Shown here piece after piece: positions 17,563 through 24,087 of a stretch of 64,000 nucleotides of DNA. Numbering within the stretch: position 1 is the stretch's first letter; each line of letters begins with the position of its first letter. Below the pieces are notes generated by a model that had not been told where the DNA came from, did not search any database, and worked only from the letters and a program-made list of their open reading frames with translations. This DNA comes from Lachnospiraceae bacterium (GTDB lineage Bacteria > Bacillota > Clostridia > Lachnospirales > Lachnospiraceae), in contig JAILBQ010000033.1 in the NCBI GenBank assembly GCA_024680815.1, positions 25,331 through 89,330 on the forward strand, written 5' to 3'. The translations under genes and the position numbers were made by a program.

Positions 17563-19389
17563 ATGTGCGGAATTGTTGGGTTCATAGGGAAAAAACAGGC
17601 GGCACCGATTATTCTGGACGGGCTTTCCAGACTGGAATACCGGGGATATGATTCCGCCGGAATGGCCATTGCAGACGGAAACACCATCCGGGTCGTAAAA
17701 GCTGTAGGACGGCTGGATATTCTGGTGGAAATGACACATAACGGGGAAACCATGAAGGGGACTGCAGGAATCGGTCATACCCGATGGGCGACCCACGGGC
17801 AGCCGACGGATGTCAATGCCCATCCCCATACTAATGTATCCGGGACAATAACCGTGGTGCATAACGGGATCATCGAAAACTATCTCCCTTTAAGAAAAAT
17901 GCTTCAAAGCCGCGGCTATGAATTTAAGAGCGAGACAGACACCGAGGTGGTTCCCCAGCTGATAGATTATTACTATAAGGGTGATCCGCTGGAAGCTATA
18001 CAGAAAACGCTGCACAGGATAGAGGGATCATATTCCCTCGGAATCCTTTTCGCGGACAGACCGGGTGAATTATACGCCGCAAGAAAGTCAAGTCCCTTAA
18101 TCTGCGCCGTAAGCGATGACGGTGCCTTTATCGCTTCGGATGTTCCTGCTTTGCTTAAATATTCCCGAAGCGTCTACTACATAGGCGAGGAGGAAATCGC
18201 GAAGCTCACGGAAAGAGAAATAAGCTTTTATGACGTGGACGGCGTCGAAACAGAAAAGACTCCGACCGAAATCAAATGGGATTCCTCCGCGGCGGAAAAG
18301 GGCGGTTATGAATTCTTTATGCTCAAGGAGATCTACGAGGAGCCCCGTACCGTGAGGGAGACCCTGAATCCCCGCATAAGGGACAGCCGGGTGGAAATCG
18401 AGGAACTGGGAATGTCGGATGAGGAGATAAAGGCAGTGCGCTGTCTCCATATTGTGGCCTGCGGTTCGGCGTATCACGCCGGGATGACTTCCCGTTATGT
18501 ATTTGAAGGGATGGCCAGGCTTCCGGTGGACGTGGATATTGCTTCAGAGTTCCGCTACCGCAATCCCATTCTTGATCCCTCGGATCTCGTGATAGTTATA
18601 AGTCAGTCGGGAGAGACGGCGGATACCCTGGAAGCACTCCGCGTGGCAAAATCAAAGGGCTGCACAGTCCTTGCAATTGTCAATGTTGTGGGAAGCTCAA
18701 TCGCAAGAGAGGCAGACCGGGTCATGTATACCTGGGCAGGGCCGGAGATATCGGTGGCTACGACAAAGGCCTACAGTGCGCAGCTCATTGCGCTGTATCT
18801 CCTTTCCATAAAGTTTGCCTCTGCCCGGGGGGTCATCAGCGACGCAGAAGCCGGTGAGCTGCTGGAGGAATTAAAAAAGCTTCCGGATCAGATAGAACTT
18901 ATGCTTGGAAGCCGGGAAAAAATCCAGCGCTTCGCCAACCGGTATGTAGCGGCGAGAGACGTGTTTTTCATCGGAAGAGGTATCGATTACGCCATTTCTC
19001 TGGAAGGGTCGCTGAAGCTGAAGGAAATTTCCTACATTCATTCCGAGGCTTACGCGGCGGGAGAGTTAAAACACGGGACGATTTCTCTGATAGAGCAGGG
19101 GACTCTTGTGGCGGCTGTCGCTACCCAGAAGGAGCTTTATCAGAAGATTATATCCAATATAGTGGAGGTGCGCTCAAGAGGTGCCTTTGTTCTGGCGGTA
19201 ACCAATGTGGGTAATTCGGAAATCGAGAAGGTGGCGGATTATGTGATTTATATCCCGGAGACCAATCCGTATTTTACCAATTCCCTGGCGATTATTCCGC
19301 TTCAGCTTTTCGGTTATTATGTGTCCCTGGGCAAGGGCTTTGACGTGGATCATCCCAGAAATCTCGCAAAATCCGTGACCGTGGAATAA
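17563..19389 (+). CDS. glmS: Glutamine-fructose-6-phosphate aminotransferase (isomerizing)
   Basis: 608 residues, the normal length. It makes glucosamine-6-phosphate from fructose-6-phosphate and glutamine, the entry step to UDP-GlcNAc for peptidoglycan and surface glycans. Cys2 after the initiator Met (MCGIVGFIG) is the glutaminase nucleophile; TRWATHG and NGIIEN follow. Two SIS domains carry CGSAYHAG, SQSGETADTLEA and the C-terminal KELSYIHSEAYAAGELKHG-type region (here KEISYIHSEAYAAGEL), ending DHPRNLAKSVTVE. Ribosome site AAGGAG. There is no room upstream for the glmS ribozyme known from Bacillus, so control must differ. Confidence 0.97.
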   Translation: MCGIVGFIGKKQAAPIILDGLSRLEYRGYDSAGMAIADGNTIRVVKAVGRLDILVEMTHNGETMKGTAGIGHTRWATHGQPTDVNAHPHTNVSGTITVVHNGIIENYLPLRKMLQSRGYEFKSETDTEVVPQLIDYYYKGDPLEAIQKTLHRIEGSYSLGILFADRPGELYAARKSSPLICAVSDDGAFIASDVPALLKYSRSVYYIGEEEIAKLTEREISFYDVDGVETEKTPTEIKWDSSAAEKGGYEFFMLKEIYEEPRTVRETLNPRIRDSRVEIEELGMSDEEIKAVRCLHIVACGSAYHAGMTSRYVFEGMARLPVDVDIASEFRYRNPILDPSDLVIVISQSGETADTLEALRVAKSKGCTVLAIVNVVGSSIAREADRVMYTWAGPEISVATTKAYSAQLIALYLLSIKFASARGVISDAEAGELLEELKKLPDQIELMLGSREKIQRFANRYVAARDVFFIGRGIDYAISLEGSLKLKEISYIHSEAYAAGELKHGTISLIEQGTLVAAVATQKELYQKIISNIVEVRSRGAFVLAVTNVGNSEIEKVADYVIYIPETNPYFTNSLAIIPLQLFGYYVSLGKGFDVDHPRNLAKSVTVE

Positions 19390-19395
19390 GGCCCG

Positions 19396-19423
19396 GAACC
19401 TGAAAGAAAGGTTCAATTTTTTT
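19396..19423 (+). terminator. Terminator after glmS
   Basis: GAACC (19396-19400), a loop, then GGTTC (19410-19414), followed by AA and seven T (19417-19423). The stem is short, so termination may be partial; a second hairpin follows within 60 bp. Confidence 0.6.
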
Positions 19424-19465
19424 ACATAAGTAATACACAGATTAAACACAAACAGGTATTAGACT

Positions 19466-19511
19466 ATGCCTTGTCGAAAGTGAAAAAGACTTTTCGGCAG
19501 GGCATTTTTTC
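19466..19511 (+). terminator. Strong intrinsic terminator between glmS and the HtrA gene
   Basis: The left arm begins ATGCCTTGTCGAAA (19466) and the right arm ends TTTCGGCAGGGCAT (to 19505). They pair over about 14 bp with two G-T wobbles and run into a T tract ending near 19510. This closes the polysaccharide/glmS transcription unit. Confidence 0.82.
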
Positions 19512-19563
19512 ATTATGAGGCCGGAAACAGAAAAGGTTCTCAGGAAGAAAAGAGGTAAAGAAA

Positions 19564-21288
19564 ATGACGGATGGCTACAACGATTATAATTATCATGATG
19601 AACAGAGTATAAGAGAAGCGGAAAGCGAAGTCATTAATCAGAACGGCGCCGGTGAAAACGGAGCAGTGAACCCTGAAAGCGACGTGAGCAGGAAGGGGCC
19701 GAATGCGGAATATACCAGCTATGCAACCTACAGCTATGAAACCGGAAGAACGAATCAGAACATGTCATATGGCGGAAACACCGGTCAGTCAAACATGAAC
19801 GCCGGGAGCACGGGCAACAACAATGCTAACCGCTATACCCCGTATCCGGGAATGCAATACGGAAGGATGGATGGGGGTGTTCCGGGAGATAAACAAAAGA
19901 AAAAGGGCGGCTTTATGAAAAAAGCTCTGGTTTGTCTCGCAATGGGACTGATTTTCGGAGTGTTCGCCGGGGCAGGACTCTATGTGGTGCATCTCTTTTC
20001 GGGAGAAAAACAGACGGCTGACGCACCTCAGCAGGCAATACAGGAGGTGCAGACGACCGGAGAACAGGAAAACACACTTCCGGCCGGAGCAAAGGAGAAA
20101 ACCACTGCGCAGAAGTCTGATCAGATCCTTACAACGGTGACTGCCACCGATACCGGGAAGACAACATCGGGTACCATGGCCATGGACGTATCGGGAGTTG
20201 TGGATGAGGTGATGCCGGCCGTGGTTGCCATAACGAACAATTATACAATGATCCAGCAGGACTGGTTCGGCCAGCGGTACAAAAGCTCCAGCGAGGCTTC
20301 GGGCTCGGGTATTATTATCGGAAAGAGTGATACGGAGCTGTTAATTGTCACTAATGCCCATGTGGTGTCTTCAGCGGAAAGCCTTTATGTGCAGTTCATT
20401 GACGAAACCTCCGCGGAGGCGAGGCTTAAGGGTAAGGATGAGTCCAACGATCTGGCCGTGATAGCGGTGGATTTGGGCGAGCTCGAGGATGATACTCTTA
20501 AGGAAATAAAGATTGCGACCCTGGGAGATTCCGATAAGCTTAAGGTTGGACAGGCCACAATTGCAATCGGCAATGCGCTGGGATACGGACAGTCCGTGAC
20601 TACGGGTGTTGTCAGTGCCGTCAACCGGGAGGTTTCCTTAAGCAACGGTTCACACAAGCTTATTCAGACTGACGCGGCCATCAATCCCGGAAATTCGGGT
20701 GGAGCGCTTTTGGATATTAACGGAAATGTTATCGGGGTTAACGAGGCCAAGCTTGCTGGCGGAAGCATCGAAGGCATGGGATATGCGATTCCGATTTCCA
20801 CTGCCAGGCCTGTTATTGAACGGCTGATGAATAAGGACACGAAGGATATTCTTGAAAATCACGGTTATCTCGGGATTTCGGGCGCCGATGTTTCAGCAGA
20901 AGTGGCGGAGCAGTACAATGTGCCCCAGGGCGTATATGTAGCCAAGGTTGAAAAAGGGCTGGCGGCGGACAAAGCCGGGCTGAAGAAGGGCGATATAATA
21001 ACCGGTTTTGACGGGCAGTCGGTTCAGACAATGGAAGAGCTCCAGGAGCTGCTGCAGTATTATCCGGTCGGTGCGAAGGCGGAGATGACCTTATACACTC
21101 AGAATGAAAAAGAGAGCGGCTACAGTGAAAAGACTGTGGAGGTTACCTTAAGTGAGTACGCAGCTGCTTCCGATAAAGGTGATTCCGGGAAGCAGGATGG
21201 GGACGAAAATTCCTCAGACAACAACCAGCAGGAGAATATTCAGGATTATTATGGGAACTTCGGAGATTTCTTCCGTGACTTCTGGTAA
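19564..21288 (+). CDS. Membrane-anchored HtrA/DegP-family serine protease
   Basis: 574 residues. An Asn/Gly/Tyr-rich cytoplasmic region of ~115 residues is followed by one membrane helix (~119-145), a Thr/Gln-rich linker, a trypsin-like domain and one PDZ domain (~435-530). The catalytic triad is visible as His266 (TNAHVV), Asp296 (NDLAVI) and Ser378 (NPGNSGGALLD). The acidic tail ends in aromatic residues (GDFFRDFW). Homologues degrade or refold misfolded proteins outside the membrane. The long N-terminal low-complexity segment is larger than in Bacillus HtrA. It stands alone between terminators. I see no convincing promoter. Confidence 0.93.
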   Translation: MTDGYNDYNYHDEQSIREAESEVINQNGAGENGAVNPESDVSRKGPNAEYTSYATYSYETGRTNQNMSYGGNTGQSNMNAGSTGNNNANRYTPYPGMQYGRMDGGVPGDKQKKKGGFMKKALVCLAMGLIFGVFAGAGLYVVHLFSGEKQTADAPQQAIQEVQTTGEQENTLPAGAKEKTTAQKSDQILTTVTATDTGKTTSGTMAMDVSGVVDEVMPAVVAITNNYTMIQQDWFGQRYKSSSEASGSGIIIGKSDTELLIVTNAHVVSSAESLYVQFIDETSAEARLKGKDESNDLAVIAVDLGELEDDTLKEIKIATLGDSDKLKVGQATIAIGNALGYGQSVTTGVVSAVNREVSLSNGSHKLIQTDAAINPGNSGGALLDINGNVIGVNEAKLAGGSIEGMGYAIPISTARPVIERLMNKDTKDILENHGYLGISGADVSAEVAEQYNVPQGVYVAKVEKGLAADKAGLKKGDIITGFDGQSVQTMEELQELLQYYPVGAKAEMTLYTQNEKESGYSEKTVEVTLSEYAAASDKGDSGKQDGDENSSDNNQQENIQDYYGNFGDFFRDFW

Positions 21289-21317
21289 TACTTTGTTTCC
21301 CGGTTCTCTCTCTTCCC

Positions 21318-21354
21318 AAAACACGGCAGGAGCAAAAGCTTCCTGCCGTGTTTT
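21318..21354. terminator. Bidirectional terminator between the convergent HtrA and LspA-like genes
   Basis: AAAACACGGCAGGA (21318-21331) and TCCTGCCGTGTTTT (21341-21354) form a perfect 14-bp stem with a 9-base spacer. A and T tracts at the two ends allow termination from both sides. Confidence 0.88.
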
Positions 21355-21358
21355 AAGT

Positions 21359-21763
21359 TTACTTATGCTGGAAGAGCTCAGCGGCTGCCTCCAGTATTGA
21401 ACCGGTATAAATGGCGAAATCTCCCAGATTATAGACGTATTTTCCGAGGGGCAGATAATCCGTGACCCGGCGGGATATGATGCGCTCCACCGTATTGCTT
21501 ACAGCGCCTCCCAGACAGAGGGAAAGACCGATCCTTTTCAGGGGAGAACTGTCCTTGCTGCGAATTGAGTCCAGCCAGATTGCCGTAAGAAACCCGGTCA
21601 TTCCGGCGGAGACGCCTGCTACGGCTTCAGGGTGTCCTTCCAGCCTGTTTGCCGCGAAGCCGTGATTAAATACTACCTGGCGGGGTTTGAATTTTCTGAA
21701 AGCTGCCTTGAGCGCCAGATCGGCCAGGGCGGTTCCGGCGCAGAGACAGAGCTCCTTACGCAT
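21359..21763 (-). CDS. Short LspA-like (signal peptidase II family) protein
   Basis: 134 residues with about three to four hydrophobic segments. It carries the two conserved blocks of lipoprotein signal peptidase in order: GGAVSNTVERIISRRVTDYL and YNLGDFAIYTG. The two aspartates (TDYL and GDFA) match the catalytic pair of LspA. The N-terminal DLALKAAF replaces the usual DQLTK. It is shorter than typical LspA (~150-170), so it could be a divergent paralogue with another substrate rather than the main enzyme. Its ATG overlaps the end of clpX by 8 bp, so the two are co-transcribed. Confidence 0.7.
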   Translation of the reverse strand: MRKELCLCAGTALADLALKAAFRKFKPRQVVFNHGFAANRLEGHPEAVAGVSAGMTGFLTAIWLDSIRSKDSSPLKRIGLSLCLGGAVSNTVERIISRRVTDYLPLGKYVYNLGDFAIYTGSILEAAAELFQHK

Positions 21764-23321
21764 TTCCGCTTCCTTCCATCGTCAGACGCGGTCTGAGAGA
21801 AGCTTCAAACTCAGCGACTCCGCGAAGATCGATTACCGGTCCCCCGGTTCCGTTAATATATTCCTCGGTGATTGTGACGCTTCCGATGCTGTCGTCCCGG
21901 GGAACCTCATACATGATATCAAGCATGAATTCCTCAATGATGGCCCGGAGAGCTCTGGCGCCGGTTTCCTTCTCCAAAGCCTTTTTTGCGATGGCATGAA
22001 GAGCACCGTCGGTAAATTTAAGCTCTACCTCGTCCATGCTGAGAAGCTTTTTGTATTGCTTGAGTATGGCGTTTTTAGGTTCGGACAGTATAGAAACCAG
22101 CATATCCTCGGAAAGACCGTCCAGGGCGCAGATAATGGGGAGACGGCCGACGAATTCGGGGATCATCCCGAATTTTTTAATGTCTTCCACCGTGGCGCGG
22201 CTTAAAATATTGCGTTCTCTGTCCCATTTATCCTTTAGCTCGGCGCCGAAGCCGATGGAGGAGGTTTTGGCAAGCCTCTGCTTTATTATCTCGTCCAGCT
22301 CAGGGAAGGCACCACCGCAGATAAAAAGGATATTGGTAGTGTCTACGACTTCAAGAGGCACCATGGCGTTTTTGCTGTTTGCGCCTACGGGGACCTCGAT
22401 TCTCGCTCCCTCCAGAAGCTTCAGCATGCCCTGCTGGACGCTTTCTCCGCTTACGTCCCTGCTGTTGGTGTTTTTCTTCTTGGCAATCTTATCAATTTCA
22501 TCTATAAAGATTATGCCGTATTCGGCTCTTTCAACATCGTTGTCTGCGGCGGCTAAAAGCTTGGAAACCACGGATTCGATGTCGTCGCCGATATAGCCGG
22601 CCTCCGTCAGAGTTGTAGCGTCGGTTATAGCCAGCGGCACATCCAGAATCCGGGCCAGGGTTTTTACGAGATAGGTTTTACCGCAGCCGGTGGGGCCCAG
22701 CATCAGAATGTTGGACTTTTCGATTTCGATGTCCTCCGGGTCTTCCTGAAGACTTTCAGCCACCCGCTTATAATGGTTATAAACAGCGACGGATACGATT
22801 TTTTTTGCCTGCTCCTGGCCTATGACATATTCATCCAGCTGTTCCTTGATTTTATGCGGAAGGGGAATTTTTTTGAAATCAAATTCCTTTTTCATATCCT
22901 CCCTGGAGGATTTTTTTACCTTCTGCCTGCCGGGCATAAAACCACTGAAGTCTCCGAAATTAAAGATCGGAAACCCGAAAACACCCTGCCTCGGCGGAGG
23001 AGAATCTTTTTCGGAAGGTTCCTGCGGAGCCTCAGTGCTTTTTTCGGCGGCGGTCTCATCCCGGGAAGCAGTATCGTTTATGGGAATGTCTTCAAGCGTA
23101 TCCTTGGGATCTGCCGGTGTTCCGGGAGAAACGGGGGGCATTCCTGAGGCGTGGGAGTAAAGGTTCCAGGCCTGGTTGAGATCGGAGGGCCCCATTTTGT
23201 CCAGCATTTCGTGAAGACAGTCGCCGCAGATATTAAGACCGCCCGGTATGGAAAACATTTTTCCGGCAGTCTCTTCGTTTCTGTGACAGATATTGCAGGT
23301 TTTGTTATCTGATTCGCTCAT
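21756..23321 (-). CDS. clpX: ATP-dependent Clp protease ATP-binding subunit ClpX
   Basis: 521 residues. The N-terminal zinc-binding domain has Cys9, Cys12, Cys32 and Cys35. The AAA+ module starts near residue 150 (IPLPHKIKEQLDEYVIGQEQ) with Walker A GPTGCGKT, Walker B IIFIDEID, the pore loop region around GYIGDD, the IGF loop (TSSIGFGA) that docks ClpP, and sensor 2 TGARALRAI. Canonical ClpX is ~420 residues; here a ~100-residue Pro/Glu/Ser-rich linker with an FGFPIFNFGDFSGF patch separates the two domains. No clpP lies nearby. The start has no Shine-Dalgarno and sits just after a -10 box. Confidence 0.96.
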   Translation of the reverse strand: MSESDNKTCNICHRNEETAGKMFSIPGGLNICGDCLHEMLDKMGPSDLNQAWNLYSHASGMPPVSPGTPADPKDTLEDIPINDTASRDETAAEKSTEAPQEPSEKDSPPPRQGVFGFPIFNFGDFSGFMPGRQKVKKSSREDMKKEFDFKKIPLPHKIKEQLDEYVIGQEQAKKIVSVAVYNHYKRVAESLQEDPEDIEIEKSNILMLGPTGCGKTYLVKTLARILDVPLAITDATTLTEAGYIGDDIESVVSKLLAAADNDVERAEYGIIFIDEIDKIAKKKNTNSRDVSGESVQQGMLKLLEGARIEVPVGANSKNAMVPLEVVDTTNILFICGGAFPELDEIIKQRLAKTSSIGFGAELKDKWDRERNILSRATVEDIKKFGMIPEFVGRLPIICALDGLSEDMLVSILSEPKNAILKQYKKLLSMDEVELKFTDGALHAIAKKALEKETGARALRAIIEEFMLDIMYEVPRDDSIGSVTITEEYINGTGGPVIDLRGVAEFEASLRPRLTMEGSGNA

Positions 23322-23329
23322 GGTTTATT

Positions 23330-23358
23330 ATGATAACATAACACTCTCTTGTCGTCAA
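23330..23358 (-). promoter_or_regulatory. Sigma-A promoter of clpX, nearly leaderless
   Basis: On the minus strand: TTGACG (23358-23353), 17-bp spacer, TATCAT (23335-23330). Only 8 nt lie between the -10 box and the clpX ATG at 23321, so the expected mRNA has a leader of about 0-2 nt. The -35 overlaps the -35 of the divergent promoter by two bases. Confidence 0.65.
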
Positions 23359-23377
23359 AAGAAAGGTATGATACAAT
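23349..23377 (+). promoter_or_regulatory. Sigma-A promoter before the HlyD-like short gene
   Basis: TTGTCG (23349-23354), 17-bp spacer, TACAAT (23372-23377). The predicted start is near 23384, leaving a ~50-nt leader with AAGGAG before the TTG start at 23434. It is divergent from, and overlaps, the clpX promoter. Confidence 0.62.
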
Positions 23378-23433
23378 ATATAGCATGAATCGGATTCAGG
23401 TATTGTCGATGAGGTAATTTAAGGAGAAAGAAG

Positions 23434-23661
23434 TTGAAGGATAATACTATTTTTCGGGAAAAAAATCTGCAGCGTATTTCCTCCCCTGAACAGCTTAATG
23501 ACTATATCCGTGTGTCCACACCGGCGCTCTGGATTCTGCTGGTGGCTATTACGCTACTTTTGATTGGGGCATTGGTCTGGGCTTCTTTCGGTACGCTGGA
23601 TGTGCATACCTCCTCTGATACCGTGGAGACGGTTCACCCCATGGAGTTTGTTACCAACTGA
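23434..23661 (+). CDS. Short HlyD-like membrane protein, apparently truncated NHLM secretion adaptor
   Basis: 75 residues from a TTG start with AAGGAG 7 nt upstream. The opening FREKNLQRISSPEQLNDYI, a membrane helix at ~31-52 (LWILLVAITLLL) and WASFGTL resemble the first ~60 residues of the HlyD-type NHLM bacteriocin secretion protein. That protein normally continues for 200 or more residues with lipoyl/coiled-coil parts, which are absent here. No matching continuation is seen in other frames before 23740. It may be a relic, or a functional minimal anchor working with the two ABC proteins downstream. Confidence 0.6.
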   Translation: MKDNTIFREKNLQRISSPEQLNDYIRVSTPALWILLVAITLLLIGALVWASFGTLDVHTSSDTVETVHPMEFVTN

Positions 23662-23697
23662 ACGGGGAGCGAAGTTGCCGTGAACAGAAAAATGGTA

Positions 23698-23723
23698 CTG
23701 CCATAAAATGAGCGTCTTCGTAT
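23698..23723 (+). promoter_or_regulatory. Putative ECF-sigma promoter before the zinc-ribbon precursor gene
   Basis: CTGCCATA at 23698 and TTCGTAT ending at 23723, with 14 bp between TGCCAT and CGTAT. The same two blocks, one base further apart, stand before the ECF sigma gene at 28672. CGTAT resembles the -10 core of many ECF promoters. The expected transcript would have a ~50-nt leader; a small hairpin (GCTGC-TGAA-GCAGC, 23745-23758) precedes the ribosome site. Confidence 0.55.
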
Positions 23724-23781
23724 AAACATTCAACTAGATAAAATGCTGCTGAAGCAGCGGTTGAAAAAGGAGGATATGATT

Positions 23782-24063
23782 ATGGTCAACGAATTAAACA
23801 AACTCAATGAAAATCAGCTTGAAGATGTAAGCGGCGGCAAACACGACGGCCCTACCCACGGCAGCTGCCCTGAGGGCGCCATCGAGATGAAGTGGAATCT
23901 GGATCATTTCCCCAGCGACAGGAAGGCAAAGCACGGCTGTCCGACCTGCGGAGGAAATTTAAGAGAACAGAAATTCTGGTTCCAGGACACCGAGAGGCTG
24001 CATAACGGCTATATTTGCGAGAGGGACGACAGTCACAGGTGGATTTACGGCGATCCTATCTGA
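23782..24063 (+). CDS. Double-glycine-leader precursor with zinc-ribbon-like Cys/His-rich core
   Basis: 93 residues from the ATG at 23782, chosen because AAGGAGG (23767-23773) lies 8 nt before it; in-frame ATGs at 23743 and 23776 are badly placed. Residues 1-19 form a leader of the bacteriocin type ending NENQLEDVSGG, the site for a C39 peptidase. The predicted 74-residue core is hydrophilic, with four Cys (29, 53, 56, 79) and many His; CPTCGG followed by YICERDDSH looks like a zinc ribbon. The exporter with its C39 domain is encoded 24 bp downstream. No modification enzyme is nearby. I know no named family for the core. It could be a bacteriocin, metallophore-like peptide or signal. Confidence 0.75.
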   Translation: MVNELNKLNENQLEDVSGGKHDGPTHGSCPEGAIEMKWNLDHFPSDRKAKHGCPTCGGNLREQKFWFQDTERLHNGYICERDDSHRWIYGDPI

Positions 24064-24087
24064 TGAGAGGCTCTGTTCGGAGAAAAG

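Noticed and set aside
19390..19563. Promoter for the HtrA gene
   Set aside because: Several AT-rich hexamers exist but none forms a -35/-10 pair with 16-18 bp spacing that I would defend.
23661..23690. Similarity of GGGAGCGAAG here to the palindrome-rich element at 26284-26394
   Set aside because: Only about ten bases match and no hairpin is formed, too little to call a second copy.
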